Shown: in pieces, positions 33,055 to 42,710 of the stretch | Numbering within the stretch: the first letter of the stretch is position 1 | Layout of the letters: each line of letters starts with the position of its first letter | NCBI RefSeq assembly: GCF_052064335.1 | Contig: NZ_JBQHVU010000002.1 | Location: 1 to 64,000 of the forward strand | Origin: Weimeria sp002480925 | Lineage (GTDB): Bacteria > Bacillota > Clostridia > Lachnospirales > Lachnospiraceae | DNA: 64,000 nt | Direction of reading: 5' to 3' | Made by a program: the position numbers and the translations under genes | Notes under the pieces: model-generated | What the model was told of the DNA's origin: nothing | Seen by the model: the letters and a program-made list of their open reading frames with translations, nothing else | Database searches by the model: none

Positions 33055-34908
33055 ATGGCAAAGTGGATGAGCCTTATGAAGAAGGCTGATTTCAAGAAGA
33101 TAGCAGCCGATCTGGGCATAGATCAGGTGACTGCGAGGGTGCTTGTAAACAGGCATTTATCCGAGGAGGATATGAAGGGTTTTTTGAATCCCGACCTTGG
33201 CAGCTTAAATGATCCTCTTCTTATGTCGGACATGGAGCGGGCCTGTGAGCTTATCAGAGGGCTTATCAAGGATAAGAAGAGGATCCGGGTAGTGGGAGAT
33301 TATGATGCCGATGGCATATGTTCTACCTATATCCTTATCGATGCATTAAGAAGGCTGGGGGCAGACTGCGACTTTTGTCTGCCGGACAGGGTAAAGGACG
33401 GATACGGTCTGAATCCTGACATGGTAGAGCAGGCAGCAGAGGATGGTATAGAAGCCATCATCACCTGTGATAATGGTATAGCAGCCTCTCCTGCTGTAAG
33501 TCTGGCTAAGGAGAAGGGTATGACTGTAATAGTAACAGATCATCATGAGATACCTTTCTCCACAGCAGAGGGAAATGAGGGAGAGTTGCCAGAGGCCTTT
33601 AATACCGGATCGGGAGTCTATGACGCCATATCAGGGGACAAGATATATCATCTCCCTCATGCTGATGCTGTAATTGATCCACACAGGATAGATGACAAAT
33701 ATCCGTTTCCGGGGATATGTGGAGCAGTCGTAGCATGGAAGCTTGTATTTGTCCTGTTTTCCGGAGAGGCGGATTCATATATGGATTATCTGCCAGAGGC
33801 AGCTTTCGCTACGATCACAGATATAATGGAGCTTGTCGATGAGAACAGGATAATAGTCTATTACGGACTTAAGGCAATGGCTGAGGCGAAAAATCCGGGA
33901 CTTGATGCACTTATAGAATGCTCTGGCCTGGATAGGACAAGGATCAGTGCATATAATGTGGGCTTTGTCCTAGGTCCATGCTTTAATGCGTCAGGCAGGA
34001 TAGATACGGCAGAGACAGCAGTATCGCTTCTTCTTGAAAATGACAGGGAAAAGGCTTTGGCTATAGCAAACAAGCTGGTGAAGCTTAACGATCAGAGAAA
34101 GTTCATGACCACAATGGGTGTAAACAAGGCCTTTGCCATGCTAAGCGAGCTTGAGGAGATACCGGATGTGATAGTCATATATATGCAGGATCTGCATGAG
34201 AGTCTCTGCGGTCTTGTCGCAGGAAAGCTCAAGGAAAAGTACAACAGGCCTGTTTTTGTCCTTTGTAAGACAAAGACCGGAGAGGTAAAGGGAAGCGGAA
34301 GAAGCATCGAGGCATATTCGATGTATGAGAAAATGGTAGAGGCAAACGAGGCCTATGAGCAGGAGAATCCGGACAATGGAGGAGTATTTATAAGGTTCGG
34401 CGGACATCCAATGGCAGCAGGCCTTTCAATGAGGGAGACGGATATAGACTGGCTTAGGAATTATTTGAACCAGCATTCAGACCTTTCGGCCTCGGATATG
34501 GAAAAAAGAGTCATAATAGATGTGCCAATGCCGCTCTGGTATGTTAAAATACCTCTTATAGACGAGCTTTCACGACTTGAGCCCTTCGGGAATGGAAACC
34601 CAAGGCCTGTCTTTGCGGAAAAGGGGCTTCCCCTCGTGTCCTATCGGATGATAGGAAAGGGGCAGCAGTACAGGAAGCTTCGCCTTTCATCCCATGGCAG
34701 GGTCGTGGATGCACTCTATTTCGGGGAGGGCGCAGCCATGGATGGAGCCATAAGAGAGGCCTTTGGAAGAAGCCAGCTCGATAAGGCTATGGCCGGGATG
34801 AAAAATGATATCAGGCTTGACATAGTCTATTATCCTGATATAAATGATTATATGGGGACAAAAAGTGCGGAGGCCCGTATCACGGATTTCCGCGTAAGGA
34901 AGGGTTAA
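33055..34908 (+). CDS. recJ: Single-strand DNA exonuclease, RecJ-like (DHH family)
   Basis: 617 residues. The DHH phosphoesterase domain has VVGDYDADGICSTYILIDAL, TCDNGIAA and the namesake VTDHHEIP. The DHHA1 domain (about 340-455) has RFGGHPMAAGLSM. A C-terminal OB-like part carries LEPFGNGNPRPVF, which marks RecJ rather than nano-RNase. It degrades single strands 5' to 3' in repair and recombination. The start has AAGGAGAAG. An insertion around residues 160-205 looks loop-like. Confidence 0.93.
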   Translation: MAKWMSLMKKADFKKIAADLGIDQVTARVLVNRHLSEEDMKGFLNPDLGSLNDPLLMSDMERACELIRGLIKDKKRIRVVGDYDADGICSTYILIDALRRLGADCDFCLPDRVKDGYGLNPDMVEQAAEDGIEAIITCDNGIAASPAVSLAKEKGMTVIVTDHHEIPFSTAEGNEGELPEAFNTGSGVYDAISGDKIYHLPHADAVIDPHRIDDKYPFPGICGAVVAWKLVFVLFSGEADSYMDYLPEAAFATITDIMELVDENRIIVYYGLKAMAEAKNPGLDALIECSGLDRTRISAYNVGFVLGPCFNASGRIDTAETAVSLLLENDREKALAIANKLVKLNDQRKFMTTMGVNKAFAMLSELEEIPDVIVIYMQDLHESLCGLVAGKLKEKYNRPVFVLCKTKTGEVKGSGRSIEAYSMYEKMVEANEAYEQENPDNGGVFIRFGGHPMAAGLSMRETDIDWLRNYLNQHSDLSASDMEKRVIIDVPMPLWYVKIPLIDELSRLEPFGNGNPRPVFAEKGLPLVSYRMIGKGQQYRKLRLSSHGRVVDALYFGEGAAMDGAIREAFGRSQLDKAMAGMKNDIRLDIVYYPDINDYMGTKSAEARITDFRVRKG

Positions 34909-34922
34909 ATAGGAAATGATCT

Positions 34923-35879
34923 ATGGTAAAGGAGAATTTTTCACTTAAGTCATCTGACGATGCAGGGACAGATCTCCACTGCGTGGAATGGAAAGCGGAC
35001 GAGTATATGGCACCTAAGGGAGTCATCTTCTTAGTCCATGGTATGATCGAGTATATCGAAAGATACGAGGGCTTCGCCAGATATCTGACAGACCGGGGAT
35101 TTGTCGTTATTGGCCATGACCACATCGGTCACGGAGAATCGGTATCAGGAGATGACGGATCAGAGCTTGGTATTATGCATACGAGGACTCCGGATAGGAC
35201 CATGTGTTTTGATATGAGGACAGTCTTCCATTATGGAAGAAATAGGTATCCGGATATACCATGCTTTTATCTGGGACACTCTATGGGAAGCTTTCTCTTA
35301 AGGGAGTTCCTGTGTATCTACCCTGAGGAGACTAAAGAGCTGAATGGGGCTGTGATAGTAGGGACAGGTACAACTCCGACTCCTGCCATAATCCTTGCAA
35401 AGCTTGTGATAGGAGCTGCGGCTCTTTTTCATGGATGGGACTATAAGAGTCAGCGGGTCACGGACTTCCTGTTTTCAGGCGACTATCACAGATTCAATAT
35501 GGATGGTTCACAGCCAAAGGACAGCTGGCTTACAAAGGATATTGAAGTAGTAAAAAAATATTATAATGATCCTCATGACACCTTTCTTTTCTCCCTGAAC
35601 GGATACAGAGGACTTACCTCGGCCATGCTCTATGACAATTCGGTCAGTAACATAAGGAGGATAAGAAAGGATCTGCCGATCCTGTTTGTCTCTGGCTCAG
35701 ACGATCCTGTCGGCTCCATGGGCAGGGGAGTAAGAAAGGCCTGTGACAGGTTTAAAAGGGCTGGCCTTTCGGATGTATCCATCAGGCTTTTTCCCGGCGA
35801 CAGACATGAGGTCCTTAACGAAACCGACAGGGATAAGGTCTATGACTTTATTTATGATTGGATAGAAAAACATGTGTGA
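34923..35879 (+). CDS. Alpha/beta hydrolase (lysophospholipase/monoacylglycerol-lipase-like)
   Basis: 318 residues of the serine aminopeptidase S33 / Hydrolase_4 group. IFLVHGMIEYIERYEGFARY is the oxyanion-hole region, GHDHIGHGESV follows, and the nucleophile Ser is in LGHSMGSFLL (about residue 121). The catalytic Asp and His are likely in VSGSDDPVG and PGDRHEVLNE. No signal peptide. Substrate unknown. Its end overlaps the methyltransferase gene by 8 bases. A paralogue-like enzyme lies at 60.7-61.6 kb. Confidence 0.85.
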   Translation: MVKENFSLKSSDDAGTDLHCVEWKADEYMAPKGVIFLVHGMIEYIERYEGFARYLTDRGFVVIGHDHIGHGESVSGDDGSELGIMHTRTPDRTMCFDMRTVFHYGRNRYPDIPCFYLGHSMGSFLLREFLCIYPEETKELNGAVIVGTGTTPTPAIILAKLVIGAAALFHGWDYKSQRVTDFLFSGDYHRFNMDGSQPKDSWLTKDIEVVKKYYNDPHDTFLFSLNGYRGLTSAMLYDNSVSNIRRIRKDLPILFVSGSDDPVGSMGRGVRKACDRFKRAGLSDVSIRLFPGDRHEVLNETDRDKVYDFIYDWIEKHV

Positions 35880-36687
35880 TGCATATACATCATTTGCAGA
35901 GGTTTATGACCTCTTTATGGACAATGTGCCTTATGATGACTGGAGCAGGAGAATCGATTTGCTGCTTAAGGAATATCTGCCCCGTAGGTCAGATCAGGCG
36001 CCCATGGTGCTTGACCTGGGCTGCGGAACAGGTCAGATCACAAGGCGCTTAAGAGATATGGGATATGATATGACAGGAGTCGATGGCTCAGATGAGATGC
36101 TTTATATAGCAAGATCAAAGGAGAACGACGACTCCATTCTATATATCTGCCAGGATATGAGGCAGCTTGACCTTTTTGGCACTTATAATGCAGTAGTAAG
36201 TGTCTGCGACTGCATGAACTATATCACAGATATAGATGATCTGACAGAGGTCTTCTTCAGGGTCAATAACTTCCTTGATCCGGGAGGACTGTTTATCTTT
36301 GATATAAATACTATTTACAAGTATGAAAATGAGCTTTCTGACAATACATTTGCCGAGAACAGGGAAGAGGGAAGCTTCATCTGGGAGAATTCCTATGACA
36401 GGGCGGAAAGGATGAATTACTATGATCTGACTCTTTATATAAGAAAGCATAAGGACAGCTACAGCCGCTTTTTCGAGGAGCATATACAAAGGGCCTACAG
36501 CCGGGAGGAGATAGTAAGTGCCCTTGAGAAGGCTGGCCTTATGCTTATAGAGGTGCTCGATACCGACAGTGGACTTGCTGTAAGGCCCGATTCGGAAAAG
36601 ATCACGTTTGTTGCCAGAGAATACATGAAGGACCCTTTAAGACCAGGATTCTATAAGGATGGAACAAGACAGAAAGGATTACTATGA
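35872..36687 (+). CDS. SAM-dependent class I methyltransferase
   Basis: 271 residues. The SAM motif is MVLDLGCGTGQITRRL, followed by VDGSDEMLYIAR and the DPGGLFIFDINT strand. Such proteins are common in Firmicutes and their substrates are unknown. It overlaps both neighbours (8 bases before, 4 after), within a run recJ, hydrolase, methyltransferase, hslO, nadE. Confidence 0.88.
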   Translation: MCDAYTSFAEVYDLFMDNVPYDDWSRRIDLLLKEYLPRRSDQAPMVLDLGCGTGQITRRLRDMGYDMTGVDGSDEMLYIARSKENDDSILYICQDMRQLDLFGTYNAVVSVCDCMNYITDIDDLTEVFFRVNNFLDPGGLFIFDINTIYKYENELSDNTFAENREEGSFIWENSYDRAERMNYYDLTLYIRKHKDSYSRFFEEHIQRAYSREEIVSALEKAGLMLIEVLDTDSGLAVRPDSEKITFVAREYMKDPLRPGFYKDGTRQKGLL

Positions 36688-37547
36688 AGGATTACCTCGT
36701 AAGAGCTATAGCTGCAGATGATCAGATCAGGGCCTTTGCGGTAAGCGACAGAGGAGTGGTAGAGACGGCAAGAGCCAGTCACGATACCTGGCCGGTTGCA
36801 ACGGCTGCTCTGGGAAGAGCGCTTTCGGCCTCGCTTATGATGGGCTCCATGATGGAGGGAGAAAGGGACGAGGTCACCCTGCAACTGATCGGTGACGGTC
36901 CCCTGGGCGGAGTGACTGTAACCGCTGATTCGGCCGGCCATACAAAGGGCTTTGTGAATAATCCCCATGTAGATCTTCCTGAAAAGGAAAACGGTCACTT
37001 AGATGTCGGAGCAGGGATAGGGAAAGGATATCTAAGGGTCATAAGGGATATGGGACTAAAGGAGCCCTACAGCGGGACCATAGGACTGGTATCGGGAGAG
37101 GTCGCAGAGGATCTGACATATTACTATGCCGAGAGCGAGCAGGTCCCTTCATCGGTAGGGCTTGGGGTCTTAGTAGATACCGACCTTACTGTCAGGCAGG
37201 CAGGAGGCTTTATAGTCCAGCTGATGCCGGGGACAGATGATGCGACGATCGACCGTCTGTCAGACAATATTTCAAGGATCGAGTCTGTTACAGACATGCT
37301 TGAAAAGGGATATAGTCCTGAGATGATGCTTCAGAAAATACTTGACGGCTTTGACATGGAGCTTACCGAAAAGCGGGATGTATCGTTTTTCTGCGGCTGC
37401 AGCCATCAGAGATTTGCAGAAAAGATAAGGACCCTGTCGAGACAGGACAGGGAGGATATAGCCGTAGGAGATGAGCCTGTCGAGGTAGTCTGCAGGTTCT
37501 GTGGAAAGAAATACACCTTTTCACCGGAGGAGATTCTTGGAAGATAA
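36684..37547 (+). CDS. hslO: Redox-regulated chaperone Hsp33
   Basis: 287 residues. Hsp33 is a cytosolic chaperone switched on by oxidation of four zinc-binding cysteines, here in FFCGCSHQ and VVCRFCGKKY at the C-terminus. The N-terminal domain has AIAADDQIRAF and LQLIGDGPLGG. It overlaps the methyltransferase gene by 4 bases and is followed 10 bases later by nadE. Confidence 0.97.
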   Translation: MKDYLVRAIAADDQIRAFAVSDRGVVETARASHDTWPVATAALGRALSASLMMGSMMEGERDEVTLQLIGDGPLGGVTVTADSAGHTKGFVNNPHVDLPEKENGHLDVGAGIGKGYLRVIRDMGLKEPYSGTIGLVSGEVAEDLTYYYAESEQVPSSVGLGVLVDTDLTVRQAGGFIVQLMPGTDDATIDRLSDNISRIESVTDMLEKGYSPEMMLQKILDGFDMELTEKRDVSFFCGCSHQRFAEKIRTLSRQDREDIAVGDEPVEVVCRFCGKKYTFSPEEILGR

Positions 37548-37557
37548 GGAGGCTGTT

Positions 37558-39471
37558 ATGTCAGATGGATTCGTTCGTGTCGCGACGGTGACGCCGGAAA
37601 CGATAGTAGGAGATACGGTATCAAATGCACAGTCTATAGTCGAATGGGCTGATAGGGCAGCAGGAGAGGGAGCACAGATCATAGTATTTCCTGAGCTTTG
37701 CATTACCGGTTATACCTGCGGCGAGCTCTTTTTTCAGGATAGTCTGCAGAGGGGAGCAATCGCAGCCTTAAGAGGTATAGCCGAAAACACCAGGGAGCTC
37801 GATGCCATAATCTTTGTCGGCCTGCCGCTCAGATTCAAGGGACATCTGAGAAATGTCGCTGCAGCAGTCTGTCACGGAAGGATCCTGGGCTTTGTCCCTA
37901 AGATGAATCTTCCAAACTACGGCGAATTCTACGAGGCAAGATACTTTGCCCCTGGTCCACAGTATCCTGAGACTATTTCTCTTCCGAACGGTGAGGTGCC
38001 GATCGGAAGCACGCTCATATTTTCCTGCGAGAGCATACAGGGTATAGATATAGGAGTGGAGCTATGCGAGGATCTCTGGGTGCCGGATTCTCCCTCGACC
38101 CATGCGTCTATGTCAGGGGCAGATATTATAGTAAACCTTTCTGCCTCGGATGAGCTGACAGGCAAGGCCTCATACAGGAAGCAGCTTATAGCCATGCAGT
38201 CCGCAAAGACCTATACCAGCTATCTCTATGCGAGCGCCGGTATCGGAGAATCCACTCAGGATCTGGTATATTCAGGCCATTGCCTTATTGCTGAAAATGG
38301 CCGGATCCTTGCAGAAACAAGGCCCTTTACCGGAAATATGGCCATAAGTGAGATCGATACAGAGGAATCCCTTAAGCGCAGGGAGCAGATGAATACCTTT
38401 CAGGAAGACTATGAGTATGATCTTGTTCCGTTCAGGCTTTCTCCTGTAAGGGTGGAGCTTTCGAGACAGGTCGATCCCCATCCATTCGTTCCTTCAGACA
38501 GCAGCCATCTTAGAGCACGCTGTGAGGAGATCCTTGATATTCAGGCCTATGGACTGAGGAAAAGATTAGCTCATACGAAAGCCAAGACTGCAGTGATAGG
38601 CATATCCGGAGGCCTTGATTCTACGCTTGCTCTTCTTGTCACCGTAAGGGCATTTGATATATTAGGCCTTGACAGAAAGAATATAATCGGAGTCACCATG
38701 CCTGGCTTCGGAACGACAGACCGGACCTATGATAATGCAGTCTCTATGATAAGGACCCTTGGAGCCACTCTGCGCGAGGTCGATATAAGGGCAGCTGTAA
38801 GGCAGCATTTCATCGATATAGGGCAGGATCAGGACAAGCATGATGTGACCTATGAGAATTCCCAGGCCAGGGAAAGGACCCAGATCCTTATGGATATAGC
38901 AAACAAGGAGGGCGGTCTGGTTATAGGGACCGGAGATATGTCTGAGCTTGCACTGGGCTGGGCCACCTATAACGGAGATCATATGTCCATGTATGCAGTG
39001 AACTGCTCGGTTCCAAAGACTCTTGTCCGTCATCTGGTAAGCTTCTATGCGGATTATTATGGAAAAGAAAATGAGGAACTGAGGAAGGTCCTGCTTGATG
39101 TCCTTGATACTCCTGTTTCACCGGAGCTTCTGCCTCCTGAGGAGGATGGCAGCATAGCACAGAAGACAGAGGACCTTGTCGGCCCATATGAGCTGCATGA
39201 TTTCTACTTATATTATATGCTAAGATACGGATATTCTCCGGAAAAGATCTATTTCCTTGCGAAAAATGCCTTTGCTGATCTGTATGATGAAGAAACGATA
39301 AGGAAGTGGCTTAAGGTATTCTATAGGAGATTCTTCGCCCAGCAGTTCAAGAGGAGCGCGATACCGGATGGACCTAAGGTCGGTACGGTGGCTCTTTCTC
39401 CAAGAGGAGACTTAAGGATGCCGTCCGACGCGTCAGCTGCTATATGGCTTCAGGAGATAGAGGACCTCTAA
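37558..39471 (+). CDS. nadE: Glutamine-dependent NAD+ synthetase
   Basis: 637 residues from the ATG at 37558 (AAGGAGG 5 bases upstream). Residues 1-about 290 are a nitrilase-type glutaminase with Glu in FPELCITGY, Lys in PKMNLPNYGEFY and Cys in GVELCEDLWVP. The C-terminal synthetase has the ATP motif IGISGGLDSTLALL and TGDMSELALGW. It converts nicotinate adenine dinucleotide to NAD+ using glutamine. It is the last step after NadABC encoded at 13-16 kb; nadD is not in the window. Confidence 0.97.
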   Translation: MSDGFVRVATVTPETIVGDTVSNAQSIVEWADRAAGEGAQIIVFPELCITGYTCGELFFQDSLQRGAIAALRGIAENTRELDAIIFVGLPLRFKGHLRNVAAAVCHGRILGFVPKMNLPNYGEFYEARYFAPGPQYPETISLPNGEVPIGSTLIFSCESIQGIDIGVELCEDLWVPDSPSTHASMSGADIIVNLSASDELTGKASYRKQLIAMQSAKTYTSYLYASAGIGESTQDLVYSGHCLIAENGRILAETRPFTGNMAISEIDTEESLKRREQMNTFQEDYEYDLVPFRLSPVRVELSRQVDPHPFVPSDSSHLRARCEEILDIQAYGLRKRLAHTKAKTAVIGISGGLDSTLALLVTVRAFDILGLDRKNIIGVTMPGFGTTDRTYDNAVSMIRTLGATLREVDIRAAVRQHFIDIGQDQDKHDVTYENSQARERTQILMDIANKEGGLVIGTGDMSELALGWATYNGDHMSMYAVNCSVPKTLVRHLVSFYADYYGKENEELRKVLLDVLDTPVSPELLPPEEDGSIAQKTEDLVGPYELHDFYLYYMLRYGYSPEKIYFLAKNAFADLYDEETIRKWLKVFYRRFFAQQFKRSAIPDGPKVGTVALSPRGDLRMPSDASAAIWLQEIEDL

Positions 39472-39475
39472 GTCA

Positions 39476-40129
39476 CTAGTCCAGCCAGGCAGGGATCCGG
39501 ACCCATTTGAAAAATACAGGATAGAGGACAGAAAACATTATAAATGCCCCTATTATATCAAGTATAGTATGCTGCTTTATAAATACTGTTGAGAGTATGA
39601 TAAGAATAGCTATGACAGGTGCAGCAATACGGTTAAGCCTGCTATTTCTGGCCTCCTTTGATCTCTCGATAGCTGTGCATATCACGAGCGAATTGTAGAC
39701 GTGGATCGAGGGCATCACATTTGTCGGAGTATCAGCGGCATAGATAGCACCGACCATTTTTGAAAAAACATCATTTCTCAGAGAGGAAGGCCGCAGCTCC
39801 TGCGCATTTGGGAAGACGATGGATACTATTATGAATATTGTCATGCCTGAAAACAGCGCAAACGCTATCCTGTAGTACTCATCTCCATCATCGTGGAGAA
39901 AGGCCGGCAGAAGCCCCCATACATGGTAGAAAAACCACAGATAATATGCGATTACGAACTGGGGTATGAATGGGATCATATGGTCGAATTGGGTGTCGAG
40001 AATGAAGAAATGTCTGTTGACAAGTACATGCTCAATGATATAGAAACACACCAGATATATTATGAAATAGGAAAGGACAGCTATCCTTTTCCTTTTCTTA
40101 TATAAAAAATCCTTTACCTTTATACTCAT
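39476..40129 (-). CDS. PAP2-family membrane phosphatase
   Basis: 217 residues from the ATG at 40129. About six membrane helices. The phosphatase motif pieces are weak but present: RPSSLRND, then MPSIHVYNSLVI (Ser-x-His), and VFIKQHTILDIIGAF with the final His and Asp. Such enzymes act on lipid phosphates such as phosphatidate or undecaprenyl pyrophosphate. Upstream in-frame sequence is hydrophobic but out of keeping with the family and is rejected. The ribosome site is poor; a promoter-like TACAAT lies so close that the leader would be very short. Confidence 0.75.
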   Translation of the reverse strand: MSIKVKDFLYKKRKRIAVLSYFIIYLVCFYIIEHVLVNRHFFILDTQFDHMIPFIPQFVIAYYLWFFYHVWGLLPAFLHDDGDEYYRIAFALFSGMTIFIIVSIVFPNAQELRPSSLRNDVFSKMVGAIYAADTPTNVMPSIHVYNSLVICTAIERSKEARNSRLNRIAAPVIAILIILSTVFIKQHTILDIIGAFIMFSVLYPVFFKWVRIPAWLD

Positions 40130-40136
40130 GGTGGAT

Positions 40137-40156
40137 ATTGTATCATAGAATACAAT
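40137..40156. promoter_or_regulatory. Inverted repeat between the diverging PAP2 and transpeptidase genes
   Basis: ATTGTAT (40137-40143) and ATACAAT (40150-40156) are perfect inverted repeats 6 bases apart, next to the promoters of both genes. The half-sites are the same as in the palindrome before the ohrR-like gene. Confidence 0.45.
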
Positions 40157-40184
40157 TGAAAAAAAGAGCTTTTTGTAGTACCAT
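40156..40184 (+). promoter_or_regulatory. Promoter of the L,D-transpeptidase gene
   Basis: -35 TTGAAA (40156-40161), 17-base spacer, -10 TACCAT (40179-40184), about 20 bases before the ATG, with AAGGAAAA as ribosome site. Confidence 0.5.
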
Positions 40185-40204
40185 AGGCACGTTAAGGAAA
40201 AACT

Positions 40205-41623
40205 ATGAAAAAGAAAATCATGATACCAATAGCTGTGGTTACGGCCGCAGCGGCAGTCTATGCAGGAGGCTGCGCATACTTTGGCAGTCATATGCTGCCT
40301 AACAGCGTTCTTGTCGAGGAGGACGCATCAAATCAGGACAGGAAGGGCATAATAGACATTCTCGACAGGGATGCGGATTCATATACCCTTGAGATAGACG
40401 GAGATTCTACAACCGACGTGATCTACGGTAAGGAGGTTTCCCTGGAGCTTGACGGAGCAGCCAGGGAGAGGGCAGCAGACCAGATCCTTTCATCTCAGAA
40501 TGTGGCATCATGGCCTTTAAGGTTCTTTGGCGGCAAAAAGGAGGTCTTAGTCCCGGCACTTTCAGCAGACTTTGACAAGGCCTTACTGGATAAGCGGATA
40601 GATGAGCTATCGGCTGTGAATGAAAAAGCGAGAAAGTCAGAAAATGCATCCTGCAAGCTAAAGGGAGAGAAGTTCGTTATAGTGCCTGAGGTCTATGGCA
40701 CACAGATAAAGAAGGAGACCCTGAAGCAGAATATAATAGATTCCCTTTCGACTCTTTCAGACCGGCTTGACCTGAGAAAGAGCGGCTGCTACAAGGATCC
40801 TTCGATAAAGAAAAATGACCCAGTCCTTAAGAAAGCAGAGAAGAAGCTTAATGCATATCTTAAGCCCAATATAAGTTACAGGCTTGGAGGAAGATCGGTT
40901 ACCGTTTCGAAGGAGGACCAGGCAAAGTGGTTTAAGGCTGATAAAAAGGGCAATGTAAGCTTTGATGATGATGCCATCTATGCATTTGTCAGAAGCTGCG
41001 GCTATAAGTACAATACCTTCGGACTGCCGAGAAAGCTTAAGACCCAGTATGGCAAGACAGTTACCATAAAGGGCGGAGACTACGGCTGGTGGATAAACTA
41101 TCCTGCAGAGGTAAAGCAGCTCAAGGCCGATGTAAAGGCCGGTAAAGATGTGAAGAGAGATTTCATCTATCACAGCGAGGCGGCAAATCACGGCCCGGCA
41201 GCAAGCGACTACGGTGACACCTATGCCGAGGTCAATATAGGTGAGCAGCATATGTTCATGATAGTAAAGGGAAAGAAGGTCCTTGAATCCGACTTCGTAT
41301 CAGGAAACACAAGTCTGAACCGCGGTACGCCTACAGGCACATATACGATCAAGTACAAGGAAAAGGATGCGACACTTAATGGAGAAAACTATTCCACACC
41401 GGTAAGCTGGTGGATGCCGTTTAACGGCGGTATCGGCTTCCATGACGCACCATGGCGTCACGGCAGGTTCGGCGGAGAGATCTACAAGACAGCAGGATCC
41501 CACGGCTGTATAAACCTTCCGCCGGAGGTGGCAAAGAAGCTTTTTACCTATGTATATAAGGGTATGCCGGTACTGGTATATAATTACAAGGCAAAGGATA
41601 CGAAAAAAGCAGCTGAGGATTGA
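40205..41623 (+). CDS. L,D-transpeptidase (YkuD) with peptidoglycan-binding-like N-terminal region
   Basis: 472 residues. An N-terminal helix (MKKKIMIPIAVVTAAAAVYA) anchors or exports it. The middle 300 residues are like the PG_binding_4 repeats that precede many YkuD domains. The catalytic domain is at the C-terminus, with IGFHDAPW and the active Cys in AGSHGCINLPPE (about residue 434). It makes 3-3 cross-links in, or anchors proteins to, peptidoglycan. Diverges from the PAP2 gene. Confidence 0.93.
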   Translation: MKKKIMIPIAVVTAAAAVYAGGCAYFGSHMLPNSVLVEEDASNQDRKGIIDILDRDADSYTLEIDGDSTTDVIYGKEVSLELDGAARERAADQILSSQNVASWPLRFFGGKKEVLVPALSADFDKALLDKRIDELSAVNEKARKSENASCKLKGEKFVIVPEVYGTQIKKETLKQNIIDSLSTLSDRLDLRKSGCYKDPSIKKNDPVLKKAEKKLNAYLKPNISYRLGGRSVTVSKEDQAKWFKADKKGNVSFDDDAIYAFVRSCGYKYNTFGLPRKLKTQYGKTVTIKGGDYGWWINYPAEVKQLKADVKAGKDVKRDFIYHSEAANHGPAASDYGDTYAEVNIGEQHMFMIVKGKKVLESDFVSGNTSLNRGTPTGTYTIKYKEKDATLNGENYSTPVSWWMPFNGGIGFHDAPWRHGRFGGEIYKTAGSHGCINLPPEVAKKLFTYVYKGMPVLVYNYKAKDTKKAAED

Positions 41624-41643
41624 TCAGAGAAAAGAGAAAGATT

Positions 41644-42708
41644 ATGAGCACCTGGGAAGAAAAAGTTCATAAGGTGACTCCCTATACTCCGGGAGAACAG
41701 CCGAAGAATAAGAATGTGATAAAGCTTAATACGAATGAGAACCCATATCCGCCGGCCTCCTCTGTAAAGAGGATAATAGAGTCGGCTGACTATGAGGTCC
41801 TGCGCAGATATCCGGATCCGCTGGCATCCGGACTATTACAGGCTCTCTCTGACAGCTACGGAGTTCCTAAGGATCAGATCTTCGTAGGAGTAGGCTCTGA
41901 TGATGTGCTTGCAATGAGCTTCCTTACCTTCTTTACATCAGGAGAGAGAATCCTTTTCCCTGATGTGACCTATTCGTTCTATGACGTGTGGGCAGATGAA
42001 TTCCGTATACCATTTGATACAGTACCCTTAAGGGAAGATCTTTCTATAGATAAGGAAGGCTTTATCGGTAAAAACGCTGGCGGAATAGTGATTCCCAATC
42101 CTAATGCTCCTACAGGTCTTGATGCCGGAGTAGATACGCTTGAGGAGATCATAAGGGATAATCCCCAGTGCGTTGTGATAATAGACGAGGCATATGTGGA
42201 CTTCGGAGCAGAATCGGTTCTGCCGCTTATAGACAAGTATGACAATCTGCTTGTGACACAGACCTTCTCGAAGTCAAGGGCCCTTGCCGGCAGCAGGATA
42301 GGCTTTGCCTTCGGCAGCAGGAAGCTTATAAAGTATCTGAATGATGTAAAGTTTTCATTTAATTCATACACTATGGACTATATCACCCAGCAGGTGGGTA
42401 TAGCCTCACTTCAGGACAGGGATTATTTCAGGATGCGCTGTCTTGAGATAATAAATGAAAGAGAACGCGCCAAGAAGGAATTTAGCCGGCTGGGATTTGA
42501 TTTTCCGGACTCTAAGAGCAATTTCATCTTTGTCCACCACAAGGACAGAAGTGCAGTCGATATCTTCAATGCCCTGAGGGAAAATGATATTTATGTAAGA
42601 CATTTTGACGGAGAACGCACAGGAGACTATCTGAGAGTCACTATAGGTACAAGAGAGCAGATGGACGCCCTGTTTGGATTCCTTTCTGACTATCTTGGGG
42701 AGGGCTGA
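41644..42708 (+). CDS. hisC: Histidinol-phosphate aminotransferase-like PLP enzyme
   Basis: 354 residues from the ATG at 41644, a fold-type I aminotransferase. It has KLNTNENPYPPAS at the N-terminus, VIPNPNAPTG, IIDEAYVDFG and the PLP lysine in TQTFSKSRALAGSRIGFA, all HisC-like. No other histidine genes are here, so it may instead act on another substrate, as lone HisC paralogues sometimes do. It starts 21 bases after the transpeptidase stop. Confidence 0.88.
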   Translation: MSTWEEKVHKVTPYTPGEQPKNKNVIKLNTNENPYPPASSVKRIIESADYEVLRRYPDPLASGLLQALSDSYGVPKDQIFVGVGSDDVLAMSFLTFFTSGERILFPDVTYSFYDVWADEFRIPFDTVPLREDLSIDKEGFIGKNAGGIVIPNPNAPTGLDAGVDTLEEIIRDNPQCVVIIDEAYVDFGAESVLPLIDKYDNLLVTQTFSKSRALAGSRIGFAFGSRKLIKYLNDVKFSFNSYTMDYITQQVGIASLQDRDYFRMRCLEIINERERAKKEFSRLGFDFPDSKSNFIFVHHKDRSAVDIFNALRENDIYVRHFDGERTGDYLRVTIGTREQMDALFGFLSDYLGEG

Positions 42709-42710
42709 CA

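Noticed and set aside
39476..40291. 271-residue PAP2 protein
   Set aside because: The N-terminal extension runs through the promoter region of the diverging transpeptidase gene and is unlike the family.
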